Shown: in pieces, positions 36,483 to 45,693 of the stretch
Layout: the number at the start of each line of letters is the position of its first letter
Position numbering within the stretch: position 1 is the first letter of the stretch
Source: DATBLY01 sp963705545
GTDB lineage: Bacteria; Actinomycetota; UBA4738; HRBIN12
DNA: 64,000 bases
Assembly: GCA_963705545.1 (NCBI GenBank)
Contig: CAVPJX010000005.1
Location: forward strand, 276,486-340,485
Direction: 5' to 3'
Position numbers and translations under genes: made by a program
The notes under the pieces: generated by a model
What the model saw: only the letters and a program-made list of their open reading frames with translations
Database searches by the model: none
Told to the model about the DNA's origin: nothing

Positions 36483-38993
36483 GTGTCGGATGAGCTGAGC
36501 TCGGGAGCGCCGGCGTCCGACGCCGACCAGCGGTCCGACGACCTGCCGTCCCACGAACCCGACGGGTCGGACGCACCACCGCGGGCTCGGGGCGCGCGGC
36601 GGCTCGCCGGGTTCCGGGTCTTCTCCTCGGCATCGGACGCGCCGCGCTCGCGTCGTCCCACCGACGGCATCCTGCTCGGGCTGGCGGTCCTCGGTGGCGT
36701 CGCCCTCTCGATCTACGCGCCGGGTCCGACGGCGATCGACACGGCGGCCGCCGGCCTGGTCGCGCAGCTGCGGAACCTCGCGGGGTGGTTCTGGGAGGTG
36801 TCGTACGACCTGCTGATCATCTGGTCGCTCGGCCTGCTGCTGCTGAGCCTGTTCGCGCACGGGCGCAAGCGGCTGTTCCTCTACGAGGTGCTCGCGATCG
36901 GGGTCTCGCTCGGGTTCGCGATCCTCGCCGGCAGCCTGCATGGGATCGACGCGTCCACGAGCCTCTCGGGGATCCTCAACTCCGGGTCGCCCGCGATCTA
37001 CCCGGCCACGCGCATCGCCCTGGCCACCGCGGTGATCGTCACTGCGTCACCCGACCTGGCTCGCCCGGTACGCCAGGTCGGACGGTGGCTGATCGCGATC
37101 GGGGCCGTGTCCGCCCTGGCGCTCGGCGCCGCCCTGCCGATCGGGATCCTCGCCGGGTTCCTGATCGGGTTCGGAACGGCCGCCCTCATCCACCTCCTCT
37201 TCGGCTCGCCCGGTGGCCGCCTCACCCTCGACCAGGTGACGGGGGTGCTCCACGAGCTGGGCGTCGAGGCCACGGCCACGCAGGACGCCCCGCTCCAGCC
37301 CCGGGGCGTGGCGCTCACCCTCGCCACCACCCCCGAGGGTCGGCCGTTGCTGGTGAAGCTCTTCGGCCGCGACGCCGCCGACGGCCAGCTCGTGGCGGCC
37401 ACCTGGTACGCGATCTGGCATCGCGGCGCGAAACACGTTCGCACCGGCCGGCTCGAGCAGGTGGAGCACGAGGCGTTCGTCACGTTGGCGGCCGAACGGG
37501 AAGGCGTTCCGGTGATGCCCGTCGTAGCCGCGGGAGAGACGGACCAGAGCGATGCCATCCTGGTGATCGACGCGGACGGGCGGACGCTCGGTTCGCTCGC
37601 CGCGGACGACATCGACGACGAACTCCTGCGTGGCTATTGGGCGGCCCTCGGCGGCCTCCACGGGTTGGGCATCTCGCACGGCAACGTGGGCGCCGAGACG
37701 CTGATCGTCCGGTCCGATGGTTCGGCGGCGATCTCGGGCTTCGGGGCCGCCCAGGTCGCCGCGCCCGCCGGCACGCTCCGCACCGACCGCGCGCAGCTGC
37801 TCGTGACGTCCGCACTCGCGGCCGACACCGACCGCGCGGTCGCCGCCGCGTCCGACGTGCTCGGGGAGGACGGACTGGCGGAGGTGCTGCCGTTCCTGCA
37901 GCCGGCGGCGTTCGAACGCGATACGCGCAAGGCCCTGCACGACCAGCACCTGGACCTGAAGGCCCTGCGGGAGCAGATCGCGCATCGCACGCACAGCGAG
38001 ATCCCGCCGCTCGAACCGCTGCAGCGCGTCACGTGGCGTTCGCTCCTGAAGCTCGCCGTGATCGGTTTCTTGGCGTACACCCTCATCTCCGCGTTCGCCG
38101 ATATCGGCATCGACACGATCGTCGAGGAGTTCAAGGACGCCGAGTGGGGGTGGCTGCTCGCCGGCCTGATCCTGTCGCCCATCTCGCAGGTCCCACAGGC
38201 CTTCTCGACGATGGGGGCGACGATGCTGGAGATCCGATTCTCGCCGGTCCTCATGCTCCAGTACGGGGTCCAGTTCATCCAGCTCGCGATCCCCAGCTCG
38301 GCGGCCCGCCTGGCGCTGGAGGTCCGGTTCTGGGAGCGGGCCGGGGTCCCCAGCGCGGGGGCGGTCTCGATCGGCGCGATCGACAGCTTCAGCACCTTCG
38401 TGATCCAGATCCTGTTGATCGTGCTGATCCTGGCCTCGGGTCTGGTGAGCCTGGACCTCGCGTCGAGCTCGTCGGATCCCTCGGGCGACTCCTCGGGCTT
38501 CAACTGGCAGGCGTTGCTGATCGCGATCCTGTTGGTGGCCGTCGCGCTCGGGATCGCCTACCTCATGCCGAAGACCCGCGCGAAGCTCCATCACTTCGTG
38601 CAGACCGTGAAGGACAAGTGGGCGGACGCCAAGGAAGCCCTGGCGGTGCTCCGGAACCCGAAGAAGGTCGTGTTGCTCCTGGGGGGCAACCTGATCGCGC
38701 AGGTGATGCTCGCGATCATCCTGGGGATATGCCTCCGAGCCTTCGGACACTCCGCATCGCTGGCGTCGTTGATCCTCGTCAACACGTTCGTCAGCCTGTT
38801 CGCCGGCTTCATGCCGGTGCCGGGCGGGGTCGGTGTCGCCGAGGCGGGCTACACCGCCGGTCTGATCGCGATCGGGATCCCGGAGGGCGCCGCGACGTCG
38901 ACCGCGCTCGCGTTCCGGCTCGTTACGTTCTACCTGCCACCGATCTGGGGCGCATGGGCGATGCGCTGGTTGAAGCAGCAGCAACAGCTGTGA
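36483..38993 (+). CDS. Flippase-like LPG-synthase transmembrane protein with an internal pseudokinase domain
   Basis: This 836-residue protein has three parts. Residues 1-60 are acidic and disordered; then about seven N-terminal membrane segments (60-245). A soluble kinase/phosphotransferase-like domain follows (about 255-510), with LVKLFGRD near 290. The C-terminal lysylphosphatidylglycerol-synthase type membrane domain (about 515-830) includes QFIQLAIPSSAARLALEVRF and GFMPVPGGVGVAEAGYTAGL. In the kinase-like domain the catalytic HGD is HGN (about 399) and the metal-binding DFG is GFG (about 419), so catalysis is unlikely. No aminoacyl-transfer domain is present. It may be a lipid or glycan flippase regulated by a nucleotide-sensing pseudokinase; this is inference. 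Confidence 0.82.
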   Translation: MSDELSSGAPASDADQRSDDLPSHEPDGSDAPPRARGARRLAGFRVFSSASDAPRSRRPTDGILLGLAVLGGVALSIYAPGPTAIDTAAAGLVAQLRNLAGWFWEVSYDLLIIWSLGLLLLSLFAHGRKRLFLYEVLAIGVSLGFAILAGSLHGIDASTSLSGILNSGSPAIYPATRIALATAVIVTASPDLARPVRQVGRWLIAIGAVSALALGAALPIGILAGFLIGFGTAALIHLLFGSPGGRLTLDQVTGVLHELGVEATATQDAPLQPRGVALTLATTPEGRPLLVKLFGRDAADGQLVAATWYAIWHRGAKHVRTGRLEQVEHEAFVTLAAEREGVPVMPVVAAGETDQSDAILVIDADGRTLGSLAADDIDDELLRGYWAALGGLHGLGISHGNVGAETLIVRSDGSAAISGFGAAQVAAPAGTLRTDRAQLLVTSALAADTDRAVAAASDVLGEDGLAEVLPFLQPAAFERDTRKALHDQHLDLKALREQIAHRTHSEIPPLEPLQRVTWRSLLKLAVIGFLAYTLISAFADIGIDTIVEEFKDAEWGWLLAGLILSPISQVPQAFSTMGATMLEIRFSPVLMLQYGVQFIQLAIPSSAARLALEVRFWERAGVPSAGAVSIGAIDSFSTFVIQILLIVLILASGLVSLDLASSSSDPSGDSSGFNWQALLIAILLVAVALGIAYLMPKTRAKLHHFVQTVKDKWADAKEALAVLRNPKKVVLLLGGNLIAQVMLAIILGICLRAFGHSASLASLILVNTFVSLFAGFMPVPGGVGVAEAGYTAGLIAIGIPEGAATSTALAFRLVTFYLPPIWGAWAMRWLKQQQQL

Positions 38994-39073
38994 GTCTGGC
39001 GGGGTTCGATGCTCAGCCGTCACCCATGTGCAACCCGACCCAGAGCAAGACGCGACGATGAAGGAGGAACGCG

Positions 39074-39628
39074 ATGACCGAACCGTTGGTAGCCGATCTG
39101 GAGCCGCGGGAGCGTCGCCGGCTGATCGCGGCCTCGCTCCTGCGTGCGTTCCTGACGGCGGCCGTGCTCGTGGCCCTGTACTACCTGATGCCGGTCGACG
39201 GAGCCTGGCGCCTCTCCGCCTGGATGCGCGTGGCGGTCGGAGCGATCGTGTTCGTCGTCGTGGTCGTCTGGGAGATCCGTCGGGTCGTCCGATCCGACTA
39301 TCCAGGTGTCCGGGCGATCGAGGCGCTGGCCATGACGGTGCCGCTGTTCCTGGTCCTGTTCGCGGCTACGTACTACTGGATGTCCGCGCTCAGCGCGGGG
39401 AGCTTCAGTCAGGAGGACCTCACCCGAACGGATGCGCTGTACCTGACGGTGACGATCTTCTCGACCGTGGGGTTCGGCGACATCTCTCCGGTCACCGAGG
39501 GAGCCAGATTGGTGGTCTCGGGCCAGATGATCCTGGACCTGCTGATCCTGGGGTTCGGGATCAACGCCTTCGTCAGCGCGGCTAAGGTGGGCCGGAAGCG
39601 GCAGTCGGAGAGCTCCGCCTCATCCTGA
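39074..39628 (+). CDS. Two-pore-segment potassium channel protein
   Basis: This 184-residue protein has four hydrophobic segments. The last two enclose a pore helix and selectivity filter STVGFGDISP (near residue 132), the TVGFGD form typical of bacterial K+ channels of the Ion_trans_2 type. There is no RCK/TrkA nucleotide-binding domain, and the C-terminal tail is only about 15 residues. GGAGG is well placed before the ATG. It lies 80 bases after the flippase-like gene and 11 bases before a 17-bp inverted repeat that precedes the next gene. Confidence 0.88.
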   Translation: MTEPLVADLEPRERRRLIAASLLRAFLTAAVLVALYYLMPVDGAWRLSAWMRVAVGAIVFVVVVVWEIRRVVRSDYPGVRAIEALAMTVPLFLVLFAATYYWMSALSAGSFSQEDLTRTDALYLTVTIFSTVGFGDISPVTEGARLVVSGQMILDLLILGFGINAFVSAAKVGRKRQSESSASS

Positions 39629-39639
39629 CCAGGCGAGTT

Positions 39640-39656
39640 TCACCCCGATTGCGTGA
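39640..39656. promoter_or_regulatory. 17-bp inverted repeat, site 5
   Basis: TCACCC-CGATT-GCGTGA keeps the TCA...TGA frame and spacing of the other sites with more divergence. It lies 66 bases upstream of DUF7144 copy 3, a distance close to that of site 1 from its gene. Confidence 0.5.
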
Positions 39657-39721
39657 TGGCCCGACGCCACCGCCGAGGTTCGATAACGATGTAGCGAGCT
39701 GTCTAGGAGAGGGAGGGAAGG

Positions 39722-40117
39722 ATGTCGCAGCGACCGAGCTCCGCCGCCGTGGGTTGGACGATGTTCGCGGGGGTGATGCTGATCCTGATCGGCGCGTTCC
39801 ACGCGATCGCGGGCTTGTCGGGGATCATCAAGGACAACTTCTACGCGGTGACCCCCAACTACGTGTTCGAGTTCGACGCCACCACGTGGGGCTGGGTCCA
39901 CCTGCTCGGCGGCATCATCGTCGTGCTCGCGGGGTTCTCCGTGTTCAGGGGCGCGGTGTGGGCGCGAACGGTCGGCGTGATCATCGCGGCGATCAGCGCG
40001 CTGGTGAACTTCGCCTGGATCCCGATCTACCCGATCTGGTCGATCGTCATCATCGCGATCGACGTCGCCATCATCTGGGCGCTCACCGCTCACGGCCGTG
40101 ACATCACGATGGAGTAA
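39722..40117 (+). CDS. DUF7144 family membrane protein (copy 3)
   Basis: This 131-residue, four-segment membrane protein is the third DUF7144 copy and is very close to copy 1 (SSAAVGWTMFAGVMLILIGAFH, YAVTPNYVFEFDATTWGWVH, TAHGRDITME). GGGAGGGAAGG precedes the ATG. It is followed by DUF2252 copy 1 after 6 bases, which suggests an operon. The 17-bp repeat upstream may control it. Confidence 0.85.
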   Translation: MSQRPSSAAVGWTMFAGVMLILIGAFHAIAGLSGIIKDNFYAVTPNYVFEFDATTWGWVHLLGGIIVVLAGFSVFRGAVWARTVGVIIAAISALVNFAWIPIYPIWSIVIIAIDVAIIWALTAHGRDITME

Positions 40118-40123
40118 CGAGCG

Positions 40124-41563
40124 ATGACGACGACCGCGAACAGGATCGACCATCCGAGCCTCGAGGAGCGCCGGTCACGCGGCAAGCGGCTGCGCGATCA
40201 GGTATCGCCTTCCGATCACGCGGGCTGGAAGCCTGCCAAGGATCGGCCCGACCCCGTGTCGCTGCTCGAGGAGCAGAACGCGCGGCGCGAGGCGGACCTG
40301 GTCCCCGTGCGACACGGGCGGATGATGGTCTCGCCGTTCACGTTCTACCGTGGTGCCGCGAAGATCATGGCGGCCGACCTGGCCGACACGCCGAGGGCCG
40401 GGCTGGATGTCCAGCTGTGCGGCGACGCGCACCTGTCGAACTTCGGCATCTTCGCGTCACCCGAGCGGCGGCTGATGTTCGACGTGAACGACTTCGACGA
40501 GACGCTCCCCGGGCCGTTCGAGTACGACGTCAAGCGGATGTCCGCCAGCTTCACGATCGCCGGGCGCAACAACGGGTTCAGCGAGGCGGACACGAAGGCG
40601 GTCACGCTGGAGTCCGTCCGCGCCTACCGGGAGGCGATGGCCAACTTCGCGGAGATGCGCACGATGGACCTGTGGTACGCGCACCTGTCCGAGGATGAGC
40701 TGATGGCCGGGATCAAGAACCTCTCCAAGTCCGGGGGCGGGTTGAGCAAGAAGGAGGCGAAGCAGGGGGAGAAGCGAGCCAAGGCGGTCGCCGCCAAGGC
40801 GCGCACGCGCGACAGCCTGCAGGCGTTGTCCAAGCTCGGCGAGAAGGTCGACGGCGCGTACCGGATCATCAGCCAGCCGCCGATCGTGATCCCGCTCCGG
40901 GAACTGCCGGCGACCGCGGAGCTGTCTCCGGACCAACTCCAGCACGTGATCCACGACCAGTTCCGCGCCTACCGGGGCACCTTGCAGAGCGATCGACGCC
41001 ACCTGCTCGAGCGCTTCGAGATCATCGACGTCGCACGGAAGGTCGTCGGGGTCGGGAGCGTCGGGACGCGAGCGTTCATCGTCCTGCTCCAGGGTCGCGA
41101 TGAAGGCGACCCGCTCTTCCTCCAGGTCAAGGAAGCCACCGCGTCGGTGCTCGAGGACCACCTCCCGAAGAGCCGGTTCAAGCAGCCCGGCGAGCGGGTG
41201 GTCCACGGCCAGCGGCTGATGCAGGCCGCGAGCGACATCTTCCTGGGCTGGACGAAGGGTGTGGAGGCGGATCGCCACCTGTACTGGCGGCAGCTCCGTG
41301 ACATGAAGGCCTCGGCGGTCGTGGAGTCGATGCCGCCTGCGAACCTCGCCTTCTACGCGCGGGCGTGCGGCTGGACGCTCGCGCGGGCGCACGCGCGATC
41401 CGGGGACGCGGTCGCGATCGCGGCGTACCTCGGCAAGGGCGATGGCTTCGACCGGTCGCTCCAGGACTTCTCGGAGCGGTACGCGGATCAGAACGACCGG
41501 GACTTCGACGCCTTCCTCGGGGCGGTCCGCTCCGGGAGGCTGGAGGCGGTCGAGGGGATCTGA
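40124..41563 (+). CDS. DUF2252 family protein (copy 1)
   Basis: This intact 479-residue DUF2252 protein carries the signature CGDAHLSNFGIFASPERRLMFDVNDFDET around residues 105-135. The GD-x-H-x-x-N and DFD pattern resembles the catalytic and metal-binding loops of aminoglycoside/choline-kinase-like phosphotransferases, so a kinase activity is plausible but unproven. Other landmarks are VSPFTFYRGAAKIMA and, near the C-terminus, CGWTLARAHARSGDAVAIAAYLG. It is a close paralogue of the gene at 45961. It sits between DUF7144 copy 3 and a DUF1269 protein. Confidence 0.9.
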   Translation: MTTTANRIDHPSLEERRSRGKRLRDQVSPSDHAGWKPAKDRPDPVSLLEEQNARREADLVPVRHGRMMVSPFTFYRGAAKIMAADLADTPRAGLDVQLCGDAHLSNFGIFASPERRLMFDVNDFDETLPGPFEYDVKRMSASFTIAGRNNGFSEADTKAVTLESVRAYREAMANFAEMRTMDLWYAHLSEDELMAGIKNLSKSGGGLSKKEAKQGEKRAKAVAAKARTRDSLQALSKLGEKVDGAYRIISQPPIVIPLRELPATAELSPDQLQHVIHDQFRAYRGTLQSDRRHLLERFEIIDVARKVVGVGSVGTRAFIVLLQGRDEGDPLFLQVKEATASVLEDHLPKSRFKQPGERVVHGQRLMQAASDIFLGWTKGVEADRHLYWRQLRDMKASAVVESMPPANLAFYARACGWTLARAHARSGDAVAIAAYLGKGDGFDRSLQDFSERYADQNDRDFDAFLGAVRSGRLEAVEGI

Positions 41564-41570
41564 CCGGCCG

Positions 41571-41587
41571 GGATCGCTGCGATCCCG
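41571..41587. terminator. Short hairpin after DUF2252 copy 1
   Basis: GGGATCG-CTG-CGATCCC forms a 7-bp stem 8 bases after the stop. It is weak and without a T tract; it may be a terminator or an RNA processing site before the DUF1269 gene. Confidence 0.35.
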
Positions 41588-41603
41588 AGGAAGGAGGAGC
41601 GCG

Positions 41604-42113
41604 ATGAGCGAGAAGGACACGTTGGTCGTCCTGGGAGCGTCCTACGACCGCGTCGAGGACGCGGAGGCCGACTACGAGGCCGTGAAGGAGCTCTACCGGG
41701 AGGCCGGCGTCGGGCACGCGTTCGATGCGGCGGTCGTGGAGCGCGGCGATGACGGCAAGGTCAAGGTCGTGGACAAGCACGAGCAGTCCACGCGCCACGG
41801 CGCCTGGGTCGGATTGGCGATCGGCGCGGCCACCGCGATCTTCCCGGCGATCGGGCTGGGCGTCGGCGCGGCCGTGGGCGCCGGGATCGGCGCCGTCAGC
41901 GGGCACCTCAAGAACGGCATGAGCAACGACGACCTCCGGGAGCTCGGTGCCGTCCTGGACAAGGGCCAAGCCGGGCTGATCGTGCTGTACGCGACGAACA
42001 TGGCCGACCAGATCGCTGCCAGCATCAAGGCGGAGAACCGCTACGTCTCGGACGCGATCGACGCAGACGCCGACGAGCTGGCGAAGCAGCTGCAGTCGGC
42101 CGGCGACGTTTGA
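41604..42113 (+). CDS. DUF1269-type protein with glycine-rich membrane segment
   Basis: This 169-residue protein has a ferredoxin-like N-terminal part (TLVVLGASYDRVEDAEADYEAVKELY), a hydrophobic glycine-rich hairpin at about 65-100 (WVGLAIGAATAIFPAIGLGVGAAVGAGIGAVSG) and an alpha/beta C-terminal part. This layout matches DUF1269 membrane-associated proteins of unknown function. GGAAGGAGG precedes the ATG at 41604. It is distantly similar in theme to the DUF6325 gene at 47591. Confidence 0.83.
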   Translation: MSEKDTLVVLGASYDRVEDAEADYEAVKELYREAGVGHAFDAAVVERGDDGKVKVVDKHEQSTRHGAWVGLAIGAATAIFPAIGLGVGAAVGAGIGAVSGHLKNGMSNDDLRELGAVLDKGQAGLIVLYATNMADQIAASIKAENRYVSDAIDADADELAKQLQSAGDV

Positions 42114-42127
42114 AGAAGGGACACGTG

Positions 42128-42612
42128 ATGGGACCGACCGACCCGGGACGCGAGATCGGGCACGCACCAGGCATCTCCGGGCAGCCGCGCTCCTCGCGGT
42201 CGTCGTCGGGTTGGTCGCCGCGAGCTGCAGCGGTGGTGGGGACGGTGGAGGCGATGCCCCGAGTCCGAGCCCGAGTCCCACGATGGCTCCCGGGTGCGCC
42301 GAGGTCACCGCGCTGAAGGACTCCCTCACGTCGTTGACCCAGGTCGATCCCTTGAGCGATGGGACGGACGCGCTGAAGGCCGCCGCCGACCAGGTCAGGA
42401 CGGACCTGGACGCCGCCGCCTCGGCCGTCTCGTCCGAGCTGCAGCCCACGGTCGACGAGGTGAAGACCGCGTTCGACGGCCTGGAGACGGCGTTGGAGGG
42501 TGTGTCGTCCGGAGGAGGGCTCGGCGCCGCCGCGACGGCCGTGGGCACGTCGCTGTCACAGCTGGGCTCGGCCTTGACCGAGCTGACGGCGGGGGTCGGC
42601 CAGATCTGCTAG
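42128..42612 (+). CDS. Small Ala/Ser-rich lipoprotein, frameshift in the signal peptide region
   Basis: From about 42175 the frame reads HLRAAALLAVVGLVAASCSGG, a signal peptide with lipobox-like AASC, then GGDGGGDAPSPSPSP and a helical Ala-rich domain with many Val, Leu and Ser heptad-like positions to the stop at 42612. The natural start is probably the ATG at 42128 (with GAAGGG upstream), which is in another frame; one indel around 42170 would connect them. Corrected length is about 160 residues. The mature protein has a helical, coiled-coil-like character of unknown function, tethered to the outer face of the membrane. Confidence 0.65.
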
Positions 42613-42725
42613 GTCGGGACCCCCGAGCGGCTCGCCGCGCGGCGATCACAACGGTTGCCCCTGGCGTCGCACAGGGTCTGCTCGCCCAGGTCGAACGCGG
42701 CCCGGCCGGCCTCGATGATGTCCAT
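42609..42725 (-). CDS. Possible 38-residue protein
   Basis: A short frame MDIIEAGRAAFDLGEQTLCD continues as ARGNRCDRRAASRSGVPT to a TAG whose bases overlap the stop of the lipoprotein gene on the other strand. The helix-like start and two cysteines look more protein-like than the surrounding shadows. No ribosome binding site is evident. The remaining bases to 42907 hold no gene I can see. Confidence 0.28.
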   Translation of the reverse strand: MDIIEAGRAAFDLGEQTLCDARGNRCDRRAASRSGVPT

Positions 42726-42907
42726 CGAGGACCAGTGCCGCCGACATGATGCAGTCGAGGGAGCCGCGCCTCACGCGGCTTCCGGATGAACCTTGAAGGA
42801 ACCCTTCGGTGCGGGTCGCGGCGCCCTAACAAGTACGAACATGAGGGCCCCGACCCCGTGTGGCGCTCGAAGGTAGGATGCGACTCCGAGACCGAAGGAG
42901 ACGCACG

Positions 42908-45255
42908 ATGAGCGAGCCGTTCCGTGGTGTGGTCAACATCGACATCAAGGACTCGGTGCCGGATTGGGGTCCCTACACCCAGCCGATGGCTCCCGAGGGA
43001 GCCCCGAACATCCTGTACATCGTGCTCGACGACGTCGGGTTCTCCGCGATGGAGCCGTTCGGCGGGCTGATCGAGACGCCGAACATCAAGCGGATCGTCG
43101 ACGACGGGCTCACCTACACGAGCTTCCACACGACCGCGCTCTGCTCGCCGACGCGCTCGTGCCTGATGACCGGGCGCAACCACACGTCGAACGGCATGGC
43201 CTGCATCACGGAGGCCACGTCGGGCTTCCCGAACGCGAACGGGCACATCCCGTTCGAGAACGCGAACATCGCGGAGGTGCTGAGCGAGCGCGGCTGGAAC
43301 ACCTACATCGTCGGCAAGTGGCACCTGTGCGCCGAGGACGAGATGAACCTCGCCTCGTCGAAGCGGCAGTGGCCGCTCGGCCGCGGGTTCGAGCGGTACT
43401 ACGGCTTCCTCGGTGGCGAGACGAACCAGTGGTACCCGGACCTGATCCACGACAACCACCCGGTGGCGCCTCCCGACGTCCCCCGAGGAGGGCTACCACT
43501 TCTCGGTCGACATCACCGACAAGGCGATCGAGTTCATCCAGGACGCGAAGGCGATCGCGCCCGACAAGCCGTTCTTCCTCTACTACTGCCCGGGCGCCGC
43601 GCACGCACCGCACCACGCGCCGAAGGAGTGGGCCGACCGGTACAAGGGCGTCTTCGACATGGGCTACGAGGCCTACCGGGAGCTCGTGTTCAAGCGCCAG
43701 AAGGAGATGGGGCTCCTCCCCGACAGCGCCGAGCTGTCGCCGATCAACCCGCTCGCCGGTGCGACGAGCCACGACGGCAAGCCGTGGTCGAAGTTCGACG
43801 TGGTTCGGCCGTGGGACTCGCTCTCCGACGACGAGAAGCGCCTGTTCAGCCGGATGGCCGAGGTCTATGCCGGGTTCCTGAGCCACGCCGATCACCAGCT
43901 CGGGCGACTGCTCGACCACCTGGAGGCGAGCGGGCAGCTCGACAACACGATCGTCGTGCTGGTCTCCGACAACGGCGCCTCGGGTGAGGGCGGGCCGAAC
44001 GGGTCCGTCAACGAGAACAAGTTCTTCAACGGGATCCCCGACACGATCGAGGAGAACCTCAAGCTCCTCGACGACCTCGGGAGCACGAAGACCTACAACC
44101 ACTACCCGACCGGGTGGGCGTGGGCGTTCAACACGCCGTTCAAGATGTGGAAGCGGTACGCGAACTACGAGGGCGGCACCGCCGATCCGCTGATCGTGTC
44201 GTGGCCGAGCCGGATCAAGGACGGGGGATCGTTCCGTCGGCAGTACGCGCACGCGGTCGACATCGTGCCGACGCTGCTCGAGTGCGTCGGCGTCGAGATG
44301 CCGGACGTCGTGAACGGCTACACCCAGAACCCGATCGAGGGCGTCAGCCTCGGGTACAGCTTCGATGAGGCCGACGCGCCGACCCGGAAGGAGACGCAGT
44401 TCTACTCGATGCTCGGGACGCGGGCGATCTGGCACAAGGGATGGAAGGCCGTGACCGCCGTCCCCGCGGCTCCGGAATCGTGGGGCGACTTCCACCAGCA
44501 GAAGTGGGAGCTCTTCGACACGGAGGCCGATCCGAGCGAGTGCACCGATCTCTCGGAGAAGTACCCGGAGAAGCTGCAGGAGCTGATCGCGCTCTGGTGG
44601 ACGGAGGCCGGCCGGCTCCAGGCGCTCCCGCTCGAGTCGCGGAGCGCGATCGAGATCCTTGGGCACCGAGCGCCCGCAGCTGGCGAAGCCGAAGAGCCAG
44701 TACGTCTACTTCCCCGGCGGCGCCGAGATCCCGGAGTCGGTCGCGCCCAACATCCGCAACCGCTCGTACACGATCGCGGCCGAGGTGGAGATCGAGACGC
44801 CCGAGGCCGGGGGCGTGCTGATCTCCCAGGGCTCGCGGTTCGGTGGCCACGCGCTCTACGTGAAGGACGGCAAGCTCAAGTACGCCTACAACTTCGTCGG
44901 CGAGCTGATCCAGGTCGTGGAGTCCGAGGAGACCGTCCCGACCGGGCACGTCTTCCTGTCGGCGTCCTTCGAGAAGCAGAGCGACGAGATGCCGACCCAG
45001 GGCACGCTCACGCTGCACATCCGGGACAAGGCGGTCGGGTCCGGGACGATCCGGACCCAGCCCGGCAAGTTCGGGCTGGGCGGCGGCGGGCTCGTCTTCG
45101 GACGCTCGGGAGCCGAGCCGGTCACCGACGACTACCCGGGCGAGCGACCGTGGTCGTTCACGGGCGGAACGATCAAGCGGGTCGTGATCGACGTGAGCGG
45201 CGACGCCTTCATCGACCTCGCGAAGGAGGCTGCGGCGGCCTTCGCCCGGCAGTAG
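42908..45255 (+). CDS. Arylsulfatase family protein, two frameshifts
   Basis: This sulfatase of about 780 residues after correction would hydrolyse sulfate esters. Metal-binding Asp is in YIVLDDVGFSAM, and the modified cysteine is Cys79 in CSPTRSCLMTGR, the C-x-P-x-R site that is converted to formylglycine. VGKWHLC and VSDNGASGEGG are further metal and active-site segments. From about residue 590 a beta-rich domain follows (SYTIAAEVEIETPEAGGVLI), often found at the end of large bacterial arylsulfatases. An extra C near 43480 and an extra T near 44660 break the frame. No signal peptide is visible, so it may be cytoplasmic. GGAGAC precedes the ATG. Confidence 0.9.
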
Positions 45256-45260
45256 CGACG

Positions 45261-45582
45261 CTACAGCAGGTCGTCGAGCGAGCGCTTCGGCGCCTCGGGC
45301 TTCGACAGGAGATCGTCGAGGGACGGAGCCGGGTGCTGCCGACGCTGTCTCGATCACCGCGTCGAGGTTCGGGCCCTCGGGATCTTCGGCTGCGGCCAGG
45401 AGCTCGTCGAGGCTCTTGCCAGGATCGCCCTTCAGGCGGATCCGGAGCGCGGCGAGGACCGCGGCGTGTGGCTCCGAGAGACCCTGCGACACCTTGATCT
45501 CGGTCAGGGCCTCCTCGGCTCGCTTCAGGAGTCGTTCGTCATCCCTGCGCCCGGGGTCGCCCGTGTCACCCATCGTCGTCAT
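45261..45582 (-). CDS. Small acidic protein with SLDDLL-type repeats, one frameshift
   Basis: The N-terminal frame reads LLKRAEEALTEIKVSQGLSEPHAAVLAALRIRLKG and then KSLDELLAAAEDPEGPNLDAVIE. After an indel near 45335 the other frame continues with APSLDDLLSKPEAPKRSLDDLL to a TAG at 45261. Three SLD-(D/E)-LL motifs at regular spacing make the frame correction convincing. Corrected length is about 106 residues. Such short amphipathic linear motifs are typical of protein-binding peptides. No family is recognised. It converges with the sulfatase gene, 6 bases apart. Confidence 0.55.
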
Positions 45583-45693
45583 CCTCGGTGGTTCGTCCCG
45601 ACCACGCTAGCAGCGCACGTCACCGGGTGCGCCGGCGACCGGATGTGATATGCAGAAGCGGAGCGCCGTTCGGCGCCGCGAGGGAGGACCGAC

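Noticed and set aside
42771..42789. TCACGC-N7-GGATGA upstream of the sulfatase gene, resembling the 17-bp inverted repeat
   Set aside because: The spacer is 7 rather than 5 bases and the half-sites are weaker; likely chance.
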